The position numbers and the translations under genes are program-made. The notes under the pieces were generated by a model. The model ran no database searches. It saw nothing but the letters and a program-made list of their open reading frames with translations, and was not told where the DNA came from. A stretch of 64,000 bases of DNA from Dryococelus australis (Eukaryota; Arthropoda; Insecta; Phasmatodea; Phasmatidae), in contig CM057009.1 in NCBI GenBank assembly GCA_029891345.1, forward strand, positions 302,971,466 to 303,035,465, given 5' to 3'. Every line of letters begins with the position of its first letter. Position 1 is the stretch's first letter. Shown piece by piece: positions 1 through 10,212 of the stretch.

Positions 1-104
1 GACCAGCCAATCACTGACCAGCCGATCACCGAGTTGTCACGTGATTGCAGCTGGCCAATCATGTGAGGTTTAGTAAGTGAAGCTGTTAAAGAATGGTGGA
101 AATA

Positions 105-167
105 TTAGGATTGGGATTGGGACTGAGATTGGGATTGGGATTGGGATTGGGTTTGGGATGGGGATTG
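105..167. repeat. (GGGATT)n-like hexamer microsatellite
   Basis: About ten imperfect copies of a GGGATT hexamer. It is not the arthropod TTAGG telomere repeat, and the reading frames through it are low-complexity artefacts. The surrounding 1-520 shows only a short direct repeat at the very start (GACCAGCC twice within 25 bases) and no gene. Confidence 0.75.
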
Positions 168-520
168 CGGCGACGGTGGCGGTGGAGGCACCACGACAGG
201 CCACCACCGTGCTTCCGAATTGGTCGTCGTCGCGTGAAAAGGTATCTTCGCACGGACTGCCCTTTCATGCCGACATGCGTTTTTTGAACATTGGTGAAAA
301 CTCGATCGCAGAATCAACACTAGCGGCAAAAAGTGACCGATTAAGCAGATTCGCGGCTCCATTATTGCCAGTTTCAAAAGGCAGCCGTTGATAAACGCAA
401 ATCATTTCCGTGGTATGGGAGCACTCTGAGAAAACCCAAATACTCATTCCACCAAGAAAACACATAGGGCCTATTATAAATACATATATATGTACATTAC
501 ATAACTATACATAATTACAT

Positions 521-693
521 GGTAATTGTTCCGTATTGCGTATCATAATGGGAAAACCATACAAACATTCAGTGTGTACTATAGAGTAACCATCCTAATT
601 GTTTACTTTGCAATCTAGTGCCGTATCGCGTATCCGGCAAAGTTCCGTTTAGCGTATCCAAATTCGGCAACGATTGTTCCGTATCGTGTATCA
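521..693 (+). repeat. Left terminal array of GTTCCGTATCGCGTATCC-type sub-repeats
   Basis: Copies begin near 528, 620, 642 and 676. Each has the form TTCCGTATCGCGTATCC with variation. They are the reverse complement of the units in the right-hand array at 3121-3579. Confidence 0.65.
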
Positions 694-799
694 AAGCAAT
701 TTTTTCCTAAAATTCTACCATTTTCTTTCGCAAATCCCAAGATAGTGTGTGGGATGTGGAATCACAATGTTAAATGCTAGGCAAGTTATTCATTCCTCG

Positions 800-1712
800 T
801 TAGACTTAACACGTTTCTCATCGAGCACGACATTCTCAAAAGGACGATACGGTGCGAAAAATGCGGGGAAGGCGAAGCGAAATTGGTGGAAAACAGGGGC
901 TTGTTTTACTCGTGCCGATGGCGAATGGAGGACGGTACAAGATGCAACTTTAAAGTGTCGACGAGACAGGGCAGTTTCGTGGGAGATTCAAACTTGTCTC
1001 CGGGCAAGACAATCGAATTGTGTTTACATTGGTGCCTGATCAAATACCCTCGACAGCAGACTATAGTGAACGAACTTTTGTGCTCGGGAAAGACGGTCGT
1101 CGCCTGGTCGAGTTTCTGCCGCCAAGTGTGTATAGACTGGGTGTTTGATGTACAGGAAACGCATCGGCGGGCCGGGCAAAGTGGTTGAGATCGACAAGTC
1201 GAAGTTGGCTAAACGCAAGAACCGCAAATGACGTAAAGTTCACGGCCAGTGGGTTTTCGGGGGAGTGCAGCGGGACGATCCGACGAAATCCTTCCTGGTG
1301 CCGGTGGAAACGAGGAACGCGGCGACCCTGACCAAAATCATTCGCTAGTGGATCGCTCTGGGCACGACGATAATTTCAGACTGCTGGCGCGGTTACAGCA
1401 AGTTGGACATTCACGGCTACCGTCACATGCAGATGAGTCGCATGAGGGAATTTGTGTGCAGCGAAAAGATCGGAATGGTAAACACTCGAAACACGCTAAA
1501 GATGAAGAGGGGCGATACGTTGAGGGTGCACACTCAAAACATTGAGCGAAGTTTGTTTTCTGTGCGATACAAGCATTCTCTGCTTTGGCCGACGGAAAAT
1601 ATCTTGGGTCGGCTACCTGGCGGAATACGTCTGGAAAAAGAATCATCGGTATGGAGAACGACTGCACGCTTTGCTGATTCACGCCGCCGACATGCGCCAT
1701 CGTAATCGGCGC
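800..1712 (+). pseudogene. ISXO2/Merlin-family DDE transposase, broken
   Basis: A cut-and-paste transposase remnant. An N-terminal zinc ribbon lies near 850-940 (CEKCG, then FYSC and RCNF), followed by a helix-turn-helix-like stretch ending in WSSFCRQVC near 1110-1130. The catalytic core starts at VVEIDKSKL (near 1180) and continues through QWVFGG, TTIISDCWRGYSKLD (near 1365-1410) and a NIE tripeptide near 1540. These supply the expected D, D and E residues. The C-terminal YLAEYVW motif follows near 1615. The core carries in-frame TGA and TAG codons and the reading frame changes at least three times, so it is inactive. The order of motifs and WVFGG/ISDCW are characteristic of the ISXO2-like transposase domain. 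Family assignment is confident; completeness of the N-terminus is not. Confidence 0.75.
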
Positions 1713-1789
1713 AGAGGAGGTGGCGGCGAAGGCTATCCCAATTTCGACAGGTATCTGTTTGTTATGGTTGTTTTAATTTACATGCACGA

Positions 1790-2400
1790 TCGAGATTGAG
1801 TTGCTGTTGCAGTTGCATTTTAAATTAATGTTTGAATGATATGTTACGTATTTTTAATATACAGGGGTGAGTGAGACTATGTAGCTACTTGATTTAAATT
1901 ACAGATGTGAGTGTGAATGTCATGCTATTTGTTCCCGTTAAATAATAAGGTTTAATTGAGTTGCTGTTTGATTTAATTTAAAATTAATGTTTTATTGAGT
2001 TGCTGATTGATTCAAGTTTAAATTAATATTAAATTGAGTAGTTGTTTGATTTGGTTTAAAATTAATGTTTAATTCAGTTGCTGTTTGATTTAATTTAAAA
2101 GAAAAAAAATGAATTGCTTTTGTGTGTTATAATAGTCAAGCACGAGTGAGACTGTGTAGCTGTTTGTTTCAGTTAAAAAACAATGTTTGATAGACATGCT
2201 GTTTTTTTTTTTTGTTAAAAAAGTTTGATTGAATTACTGTTTGTTTCAGTTAAAAAAAAATAATGTTTGATTGCCATGGTGTTTGTTTTGGTTTTATTGA
2301 AGTTTGAATGAATTGCTGTTTGTTTAAGTTAAAAAAAACAATGTATGATTGGCATGCTGCTTATTTTGGTTAAAAAAAAAAGTTTGAAAGACATGTTGTT
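1790..2400. repeat. AT-rich tandem repeats (~39 bp, then ~60 bp units)
   Basis: The phrase GAGTTGCTGTTTGATTTAA recurs about every 39 bases from 1955 to 2100. A related phrase with GTTTGTTTCAGTTAAAAA recurs to about 2400. No coding potential is evident. The segment is internal to the Merlin-type element. Confidence 0.6.
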
Positions 2401-2699
2401 TGTGTAAACATTCATTCGCGATCTGGAAAAAAGCCTAAAATAATCGAGTAGGTCATGATGGATCCACCCGGCGACAATGGATTTACTTGCATCTGTTGCA
2501 TCCGCAAAACTTGGACCAGCCTCTTTCAATTATAGAGGTAAATTGATTTTTAACAAATTACATTCAGTAGCGATTCCGAAAAGGCATAGCGCGGTCGTGT
2601 CTGTCATGACCGGTTCGGCCGGCGGCGGATGCAATTGCTTGCACTGTTGCTTTCGCGGACTTTGGACCTGCCAGTTTCGAGTGTTGAGGTAAAAAAAGT

Positions 2700-3030
2700 G
2701 ATAGTGTATATAAAACTTTAAAAACTATAGGGTTAAATTTATAAAAAAGTTGAATTTTTAACTGTACAAACCGTTTTACCGCACTTTTTTAGTGACGGGG
2801 TACATGTAAAGATTGTGTATTAAATTGTTACATTTACAAAAGAAGAATTTTTAACTGCAATCCGTTTTACTGTACCCTTTGGCGATGGCGTACACGTGAA
2901 AAATACTTGATTAAATTGTTACATTTATAAAAAATTGAATATTTAACTGTATACCGTTTTACCAAACGCTTTTAGTCATTGCGCATATAAAACTTTGTAT
3001 AATAAATGGTTAAAATTATTTAAAAAAATT
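2700..3030. repeat. ~105 bp tandem repeat, about three units
   Basis: Three diverged units each contain TTTAACTG, CCGTTTTAC and a GCGTACA/GGGTACA block, followed by TTAAATTGTTACATTTA. No gene is visible. 2401-2699 holds only short frames without recognisable features. Confidence 0.55.
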
Positions 3031-3120
3031 TTAATAAATAATACACATTCTCTTTAAAATAAATAGAAAATTATGTATCGCGAATCGCGAGAAAAAGGCG
3101 GAAATTTTTTTTTTTTTTTT

Positions 3121-3579
3121 TGGATACGCGATAGGAAACTTTTAGCAATGGTTACTTTTGGCAACTGGATATGCCACGGGAAACAAATGTGGTCTTATAC
3201 CCTATATTCCGTTTTCGGTTTGGATACGCTATAGGAAATAATTGGGTGTAGGTCGAAGTTTCCCCCTGGCTCTGCTGGATACGCAATTCGAAACAAGTGG
3301 CGTTGCACCAATTTCCCCCCTTCCCACTTGGATACGCAATGTCGTCCTTTTCAGTCCTGCACGTTTTGTCACCTGGACACGCAAAGGGAAACTTTTGGTT
3401 TAAACCAGCCTTTTTAAGGCGCTCTGGGTACGCAGGGGGAAACTTTGTATTTTATTTGGACTTTTTCCAGGTCGTGGTTGGATACATAATTGGCAATTTT
3501 CGTCTCGATTTTTTTTTACCATTAGATAAATAATAGAATGGTTTTCGAGTGATTTAGATACAAATAAGGAACAATCACC
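3121..3579 (-). repeat. Right terminal array of GGATACGCNATAGGAAAC sub-repeats
   Basis: Nine degenerate copies of GGATACGC..(A/G)GGAAAC are spaced about 50 bases apart (near 3121, 3165, 3221, 3279, 3330, 3375, 3426, 3480, 3558). They are inverted relative to the copies at 521-693. The last copy forms the outer TIR, ending at 3579. Confidence 0.65.
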
Positions 3580-3635
3580 GGTTTTTTGGATTTTTTACCC
3601 ACAGATCCCTGGTGAACCTCTCGAGTTCCAGCCAA

Positions 3636-4226
3636 ATGGAGGACGAAACAGACACGGAGGATGTGGAGGAAATGGACGAGATGCTTTCGGCTACAGATAT
3701 TGAGTCATCAAACTCTTCAGTCCCTGGTCCATCAACTTCTTCAGCCCCGGGAGCGTCAACCTTTTCATTCCCTGGACCAACAACTCCTTTGAACGAATCT
3801 GTGTAAGTATCATTGACATTTATTATAATTATTTTTTCTAATGTGATTGTAATTATTATATTTGAAAATAACACTTTTTTTTTTGCCAACAGTACTGTTC
3901 GAAGATTGCAAAGGCACAGATCTACAATCGTTTCCCACCAGTCGAGATCTCAAACCACTTCTGATGTCCATCAACGGAGAGGCACAAAGCTCAAATCAGT
4001 ACCCAACATCACTCATGCGAAGCAAAAACAAGCACCGAGTAAGCGTTCGAGACAAATACCAACCACAGACGTCTCCCAACATCGAAGAAATAATCTTAAA
4101 CCAACCAAGATGACTGATGTTTCTCGCCGTGAATTACAGCGAGAAACAACCCGAAAGACTCGTTATAATCTTAGAAAAACAGACCAAAGAAAGTATCAGA
4201 AATATGGTTCCGATTTTGTATTGTAA
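3636..4226 (+). CDS. Spliced two-exon gene, acidic/Ser-Pro N-terminus and basic C-terminus, unknown function
   Basis: Exon 1 starts at an ATG in a good context (CCAAATGG) at 3636 and ends at 3802 before GTAAGT. Exon 2 starts at 3893 after a pyrimidine tract and CAACAG. The intron is 90 bases. Joining keeps the frame open to a TAA at 4224-4226 and predicts about 166 residues. A further acceptor-like TTTTTTACCCACAG ends at 3604, suggesting an upstream 5' exon lying inside the Merlin element. An AATAAA signal lies at 4259. The N-terminal part is acidic, then rich in Ser, Pro and Gly; the C-terminal part is rich in Arg, Lys, Gln and Thr, so nuclear or nucleic-acid binding is a guess. No family is recognised. 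It is a host gene or a gene carried by a mobile element; the intron argues against a viral origin. Confidence 0.6.
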
Positions 4227-4399
4227 TTAAGCTGTATATGTTGTTTGTTTACAAAAATAATAAAACCAAATTTTTAATTTTTATATTTTTATTTTATAAA
4301 ATATAAAATACATAATTATTTACATATTATTTACATTTTGGTTAATATTTGACAATTTTAATTAAATAAAGATATACATAAATACCTACTGGAATACCC

Positions 4400-5310
4400 C
4401 TAAACAAGACGTTGGCTCCGTTTTGTATATGGTTTTGCCCCATTTTCAATTAAAATTTTACAAATTTCTTTAGATGTTTCCCACATAATTGCATTTTCAC
4501 CATATTTGTCCTCGATATTTAGGAACTCTTCAATTTTTTCCTCGTTACTATCCAGTGCCTTTTTTATATAGTCCAAAACACACAGCACTGCCGATTTATT
4601 TTTACTAGATACAGCTTCGTGCAATAGAGTACTGTTGTTATGTCCCCTAAGCAAGACATTGCCTCCATTTTCTATTAATAAAGCGACAACATTCACTAAA
4701 CCATATTTGACAGCGGATTTCAGTAATCAGTCAAGAAAACCGGGTCACCTAAACTTTCTCAACTAAATAACGCGCAATGTTTTCACGATCTTCATTAGCC
4801 GCTTTCACCAACAATTTCCAGTTTTGTAAAGTCCATCCATTGCCTCGTCCATTGTTTGCACCAAATACACAAGTACCGGCCAGTTTTCAAAATAATAATT
4901 GACATATATCAATACGGCTATACCCTCTGTATCTTTGGCCAAAACGTTGACACTTTCTTCTATTAGGAATTTTACAATTTCCAAATTCCCCGCCACTGCT
5001 GCTCGCTGAATTGGAAATTTACCACCAATATCTTTTCCTTTGAAATTTATCCTCATCTCCTTCAGGTGTATAAGTTTATCTAGCCAAGCGCGATAGGCAT
5101 CTAAGCTCACCAGCGACAGTTCCTTCTCTTCAAACAAGTCTTGTTTGTCACAGCTAGCTCTCATGGTGTCTTCACTGGCTCCCATAGTGTCTTCACTGGC
5201 TCTCATAGTGTCTTCACTGGCTCCCATAGTGTCTTCGCTGGCTCTAATGGTGTCTTTGCTGGCTCCCATGTTGTATTTGCTGGCTCTCATGGTGTCTTCA
5301 CTCTGTAGTT
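4400..5310 (-). pseudogene. Ankyrin-repeat protein, broken
   Basis: Minus-strand frames contain several ankyrin-type repeats: an N-terminal part with GGKFPIQRAAVAGNLEIVKF (near 5020-4960), and after a stop and frame change around 4700-4810 a second part with VNVVALLIENG and STLLHEAV (near 4690-4610). The carboxyl end includes IMWETSKEICKILIENG before a TAA near 4400. Upstream of the ankyrin part is a run of 7-residue repeats encoded by the 21 bp array. Ankyrin proteins are common in large DNA viruses and in arthropod genomes, so origin is not decided by sequence alone. Position at the left edge of the virus-like block and a decay pattern like its neighbours favour a viral origin. No start codon can be fixed. 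Confidence 0.6.
5157..5303 (-). repeat. Coding minisatellite, 7 x 21 bp
   Basis: Seven 21-base units alternate between two forms, so adjacent units encode GASEDTM and RASEDTM on the minus strand, giving a 42-base higher-order period. The units lie in the N-terminal part of the ankyrin gene, and none is interrupted by a stop. Confidence 0.8.
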
Positions 5311-5665
5311 TGCAGAGAGTGAGTGTGATCCCTTGGTACAATCGTCTCGTTTGTATACACTCACTATGCGAGGTTTATATGTTTTGTATTGGCTGATAAG
5401 GAATGTAAGTTTTTCATTTTTTTTATTGGCCTAGAAAGAATGAAAGTTTCTTCATATTGTATTGTTGGTTTAACCGATCTTGATAAATCGAATAAAATAT
5501 TTTTTAAATCGTTTTTCCCATACACGATTAATTTCAGATGCAAAAAAATGATTAGGATATATTAGCACGATCTTGTCAATTAAATGAGCATAGCGTAAAA
5601 AAAATTAAGCTTAGATTTATGCGAAATGTTAAAATGTAACGCCGTTTGTTCTGTTCCTGCAATCA

Positions 5666-5857
5666 TTACGCAATTTTCATTGCAAACATTTTTTTAAACT
5701 TTTTAACTTTCAAAACATTTTCATGTAAAAGACAGATGGACTCATGAGAGAGCAGTTTGACTCGCGCTCTCGACCTCAGTCGTCGGGTAATCGGAGTTAG
5801 TTTTTGTTTATGAAAGTTACCAAATAGCGCAGCGACCACTGATGAAACATATTTCAT
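5666..5857 (-). CDS. Small basic protein, unknown
   Basis: An uninterrupted 63-residue frame from an ATG at 5857. It is rich in Lys and Arg (RRLRSRARVK near the middle) with a short hydrophobic start. It lies immediately downstream of, and on the same strand as, the broken gene at 5868-6480. No family is recognised. The short length means chance is possible. Confidence 0.3.
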   Translation of the reverse strand: MKYVSSVVAALFGNFHKQKLTPITRRLRSRARVKLLSHESICLLHENVLKVKKFKKMFAMKIA

Positions 5858-5867
5858 TTTAATATTC

Positions 5868-6480
5868 GCTTATTACTTTTCAAATTTGAGAATAGTTTTG
5901 GCATTAGTGACGAAACTGATTGAAAACACTTTGAGGTTTCTGGATGCCTCGGGAGATACAATCACGATTCGTTTGTTATCGGGCCCGTAAACAAGTTCTA
6001 TTTCATTATAAAAAGTACATTCAATGTAAAATTGTTTCTAAATTAGCGGTTGGTCGAGCAAAGTTTTGTAATTTATTTCATTGACATCCAACGAACCCTT
6101 GACTTGGCCGTCTTCATTATCGTTTAGACGAACCGTGAATATAATTTGCGAATGTTCGTACAAAAAGTCGGAAATTGTATTAAATGCTCCGAAATTTAAC
6201 CGTTTCAAATTCTTAAATATTAACCGAGTAAATACGTATCTGGGAATGTCCGTGGTGTACCTCTTTGCCGTTTTAAAACGAATCATACTCGCCTCTCCCG
6301 GCTTGAGATTGATGACCTTATAGATAACATTTTTTCGTCGGTTGAACTAGATTCGTTGGTATTTGTAAAATCATCGGTTTCGGTAGTAAATTCATTTTCC
6401 AGAGATGCGGTCTTAGTGGAGATGTAGTTTTTTCTTTCCACCCCACCACCCTCCTCGACCAATTCTATTATAGAGGTGTC
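5868..6480 (-). pseudogene. Unrecognised virus-block gene, broken
   Basis: Minus-strand coding can be followed from about 6480 to a TAA near 5868, roughly 200 residues. The first part is acidic and Ser/Thr-rich (near 6480-6335). A frame change near 6330 leads into a longer part with KPGEASMIRF and a stretch of alternating hydrophobic residues. An in-frame TAG interrupts it near 6040, after which the frame stays open (ELVYGPDNKRIVIVSPEASR). One frameshift and one stop point to decay. No domain is recognised. The composition, a flexible acidic start followed by a beta-rich body, would suit a structural protein, but that is speculation. Confidence 0.45.
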
Positions 6481-6648
6481 AGAATTGTGGTGTTTTTACC
6501 AAATGCATATATCGCGTAGAATCACAATAATTAAATTAACTATGAGCTGACCCACTCCCACGTAGGGTTGTTTATTTCCTTTATACACAGTTCTTTTCTA
6601 TATATTGGCAAACTATAGTTAAAAACTCAAAATTACATAGAGCGATTG

Positions 6649-6843
6649 TCAGTTGTATAGCTGTCCATTGGGTGCCATGATGACCGAGCTCGGATCGCAA
6701 ATGATTGTAGGCAAACCATAAATTACTTGCTGCACCGATGTTTGAATGGCTTTTTCATCGCATTTTATCGACAGGTAAATGAGGAATACATATATTATTT
6801 CTAAAATTAGAGAATAACTCAAGGTATCGAAAAGAGGTGCCAT
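6649..6843 (-). CDS. Small single-pass membrane protein, unknown
   Basis: An intact 64-residue frame from an ATG at 6843. Residues about 8-26 form one hydrophobic segment (LILEIIYVFLIYLSI), followed by a short tail with two Cys. Small membrane proteins like this are common among envelope components of baculovirus-like viruses. No specific match is made. It sits 18 bases downstream of the stop of the minus-strand gene at 6862-7490. Confidence 0.4.
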   Translation of the reverse strand: MAPLFDTLSYSLILEIIYVFLIYLSIKCDEKAIQTSVQQVIYGLPTIICDPSSVIMAPNGQLYN

Positions 6844-6861
6844 AGATATACGTACTTATTT

Positions 6862-7250
6862 GGGATCGTTTGTCTTTGGAACTCCCTCCCATAATGTCTC
6901 TACATCAGCCAATAAGTCTTCGCGGTAATTTGATAAGAAATTATTATTTTTTCACGTGATTGAATATCTTTTCGTACTTGTGTCATACATAACCAACATT
7001 ATTACTAAACTCCTTAATTTGAAATAATAGGGAATTATATTTGTATAGTAATTTTGTCAACTGTTTAATATTTTCATTTTCTGTCTGTTCGTCTCTCATA
7101 AATGTTTTATAATTTTCGCGAGTGACGTGTGGGCCCAAACAATTTTGTTGGATACTATACTGCTTAAGATATAACATATTTAAACTATGGGTTAATTGCG
7201 AAATGTTAAATTTTATTTCAGAAGCGAATTTATCACGTTCAGTAATTAAC

Positions 7251-7347
<97 letters not shown>

Positions 7348-7490
7348 CACACACACACGCCTTTTAACCTCAATACGTAATCGTAAAAATAGTTATTATT
7401 TATGATGACTGTCAGATGTAAAACATCCAAGTACAGGGGCGGATTTAGTTTTAAAAATTCAACCGATTCCATAAATTCAGAATGAGTCAT
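6862..7490 (-). pseudogene. Unrecognised gene split by a (TA)n expansion
   Basis: Minus-strand coding starts at an ATG at 7490 (MTHSEFMESVEFLKL), runs about 43 residues and enters the (TA)n/(CA)n microsatellite at 7252-7358. It resumes on the far side (LITERDKFASEIKF) and continues to a TGA near 6983; a shifted frame then carries it to a TAA near 6862 (ending WEGVPKTNDPK). The resumption on the same strand suggests the microsatellite grew inside one gene. The part after the repeat looks alpha-helical and polar. There is no recognisable domain. Confidence 0.45.
7252..7358. repeat. (TA)n microsatellite with a (CA)n tail
   Basis: Roughly 45 uninterrupted TA units followed by ACACAC. The Tyr-Ile reading frames through it on both strands are artefacts. 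Confidence 0.95.
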
Positions 7491-7595
7491 GTTTTTATTT
7501 TATTTTCTCCTCCCTTTTAATTTTTACAACTCTCTAATCGCAAAGATAAGATTACAAGGCATTGTTTTTTTAATAGTGTAATATTAATTGACTTA

Positions 7596-7735
7596 ATTAC
7601 CAGCAGCTGCAGCTCCTGAATTAGTAGCACCTCCGAAAGATGTACTCGCACCAAATTATGTATTCACCCAGTCTTTGATTTTACTTTTAAATTTCCATAA
7701 GACAAATCCTAAAATTCCAGGTAGTAAAATTTATC
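7596..7735 (-). pseudogene. Small hydrophobic plus Gly/Ala-rich peptide, broken
   Basis: A minus-strand frame reads LLPGILGFVLWKFKSKIKD, a membrane helix followed by a basic stretch. After an in-frame stop near 7657 it continues into an Ala/Gly/Ser tail ending at a TAA near 7598. The start is not visible. The layout (hydrophobic anchor, then low-complexity tail) is seen in small viral envelope proteins, but no family can be named. 7741-8057 downstream is AT-rich with no gene I can support. Confidence 0.3.
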
Positions 7736-8057
7736 TTATAATGGCAAACGTGTATATTTTCTTTTTTTATTCATTGTCTTATATACAAATACAACATGTA
7801 AAAAAAATATTTCTAAAAAGGTTGGGAAAAGTAGGATAAAAAGTATAAAGACAGAAAATCACAACACGTTAGGAAAAATATATTTTTTTATTCATTGATG
7901 TATTTACAATAGTTACAAAAAAGTATTTACACTAGAATAAATTTCAATTTATTCTTGTTTGTTGTTCTGAATAAGACTACATAAATTTCTTCTAGCATAC
8001 ATCCCTTCAAATTTGCATAAATGTCATTATAAATTGTTAATCCTATACTGCTCTGAA

Positions 8058-9610
8058 CTATATTTCCATACGCCATTTGAAGCGGGAAACCATACAAGAG
8101 CTTACTGTTTTAGTAGTTTCACATGCGTGTTGAAAGGCAAATTTATGTATCATATAGAGATTTATCTTGAAGAAACATTTTGGTATCAGAAAGAGGTTGT
8201 TTTTTTCTTCGTCACACATGAGTATTCCGTCTCCAACATGTCCCAAATAACATAAAACTTCACGGATGCATACTCCATGACCATGAGTTAAACTGTTTTA
8301 GGGAACACCGGTGATTAGCGGCAAGTAGACGGGTTTGAGGTTTTCATTTTTTCCGCTGTCAATATTTTTTTATCGTTTAGAAAGAAAATCGGAGTGAACC
8401 GGGGACGATTCTTGAAAACACTCTGTTTGTCCATCTCAGTCACGTCAAGCCGGCAGCTAAATTCCTTTAGAATTGTTTTTATTTGAGCGAGAACAGCAAT
8501 CGACACAATTAAATTGAAATAGTGTGCTTCGATGTTTGTAAAGGCAAAGAAAAGAATACCAAACGTGAAGCCATTTCTATTTTCGGCTCAATCACAGTTG
8601 CCAACCACTCTACCGGATACTCGAAATGCAGAGCGAAACAACTCATGTTACGATTGTGTACGCCGAAATGACGTGTCAGTAGTTTCTTCCAATTCGGAGC
8701 GGTATTTAAAGTTGTCAGAAATTCCTGGTATGTCGAATCCATGTTCCTAAACTGTGTGGTTAGGAAAAAATTATCACCCCATAGTTCGTGAATAAGCGAC
8801 ATGTCGTTGGGCTTGTTTGTCATAAACAGCTTTAGCTGATACTGATCGCCACAAAATACAATCAAAAGTTTACTAAAAGTGTGCTTCACCATTTGGAAAA
8901 ATTCAACTAAAAATGTTGCTAGACATGCGCTGATCATACTGTATTCGTCAACAAACAAACGATGGGAGTATCGAAGGAAATTTAATAGTCGTTGCATTCC
9001 ACAAAAAACGAAGCCGTGTTGTATCCGATGTCGCAAAACTTGATCAACTCTTGTACTACTGCAGGTATTTTGTCAAGATCAGTCATTGGCAGGAGCTGCA
9101 CGAATTTTAAATATTCGTAGTAACTGAATTTACTCAACCGAATTAGGAGACTTGATAACGTCAAACCATTTGCTAGTTTCATCTGTGGACAAATATTTCG
9201 CAATAGAATGTGTTACGGGGTCGTGTGAAAACTCTGTTTTTTTTCCTTCGAGAAAAATATGCAATAATGTAGATTTCCCACTGCCGGCAGGACCATTTAA
9301 CGTGATGTATTTCAGTGTAGCCAACTCACCATAATTCTCGTCGAGCCATGTAAACAAAGAGGTTTTAACAAGTGCTGTTCCATAGAAAGCGTTCACGTTG
9401 ACAACGTAAAATCTGTCGTTTCCACAGCTTTCGTTTCGGAATTTGATAAATATACAAGAGTAATAACTTGTCCTCGAGATTTTCACGCGGAATTTGTTGC
9501 GCCCATAAACACATTTCATTACTACTCAACACATCTCTAAAACATAAACTCCAGTCTCGTTTAGCCGGAAGGCCATGCTTCACTCGTAATTTATACTTGA
9601 CGATTTTCAC
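8058..9610 (-). pseudogene. PIF1-type SF1 DNA helicase (nudivirus helicase-2-like), broken
   Basis: A DNA helicase gene spread over several minus-strand frames, about 500 residues in total. Motifs appear in the correct order. Motif I is GPAGSGKST (Walker A, near 9295-9270). Motif II is FVDEYSMIS (Walker B, near 8955-8930). Motif III is FCGDQYQL (near 8860-8838). A following TQFRN block sits near 8765. Further on are PLITGVP and THGHGV (near 8320-8280), which resemble the C-terminal part of PIF1-type enzymes, then a worn tail ending near 8058. Frame changes occur near 9500, 9170, 9030, 8510 and 8310, and one stop lies in the PLITGVP region. Nudiviruses and relatives encode a second helicase of this type besides the replicative one. 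A Helitron helicase is an alternative, but no Rep domain or Helitron end is visible nearby. Confidence 0.75.
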
Positions 9611-10212
9611 AAAGGTACTGATCCGTGAATTGGGTTTTTTATGTTTGCTGAAGAGATTTTCGAGGAACAGTCAAAAAAATAAAGGGACCATTGTGATATT
9701 TTAAACCTTTCACCAAGGCTGTTGCCGGTATAATAAACTAAGTTACTTACAAACTGAACCTTTTATAGTAGATTTTTTCGTCTATAAAAATACAAAGAAA
9801 AATACTCTAGTTCGATATAGTGTAAATAAAAAGGTTATAAGTTTTAACAAAAAGGTAATTTTTTTTTTTGTGGTTATTAGACTCTAAATTAAAATATGGG
9901 AAGTTCGCATAGTTTTCAAAACAATAACGATTTAGGTGGTGCCAATTTAAAAAAAGGGACCTTTTACAATTTCAGAAGGTCTAAAAAATTAATATTCGAA
10001 ATTTTTTTTTGCTAACACGATAAAATTAACCGAGTATAAAAAGTTTATTTACCGTTTACAAAATTTATCATAATTGAATGACTATAATTTTTTTCTAAAC
10101 TTGAAGGAAAAACTTCCAAATAATTTATATCAAGAAGAGGCGGGGAAAAGGGTATATGATATTAAACATATTAAACAAAAAAAAATTAATTATATAATAA
10201 TGTTTACGCTAT
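9611..10212. other. Non-coding AT-rich spacer
   Basis: Over 75 percent A+T with homopolymers. It separates the minus-strand helicase from plus-strand genes starting near 10213, so divergent promoters are expected here. I cannot point to a definite TATA or late motif. Confidence 0.5.

Larger units (their letters stand above)
521..3579 (+). mobile_element. Merlin (ISXO2-like) DNA transposon, degenerate
   Basis: The ends match as terminal inverted repeats: the left end reads GGTAATTGTTCCGTATT and the complement of the right end reads GGTGATTGTTCCTTATT, both starting with GG. Inside is a broken ISXO2-type transposase (800-1712), followed by AT-rich tandem repeats. Both ends carry arrays of a sub-repeat in opposite orientation (521-693 and 3121-3579), so the termini are long, composite inverted repeats. 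Merlin elements normally make 8-9 bp target duplications; I see no matching duplication in the flanks, so the site is decayed or rearranged. At about 3.06 kb it is longer than a simple Merlin element because of internal repeat expansion. Confidence 0.7.

Noticed and set aside
105..167. Possible telomere-like repeat
   Set aside because: The unit is GGGATT, not TTAGG, and is short and interstitial; treated as a microsatellite.
7252..7358. Tyr-Ile repeat proteins on both strands
   Set aside because: They are translations of (TA)n; the same holds at 29824-29902, 54736-54941 and 61941-62005.
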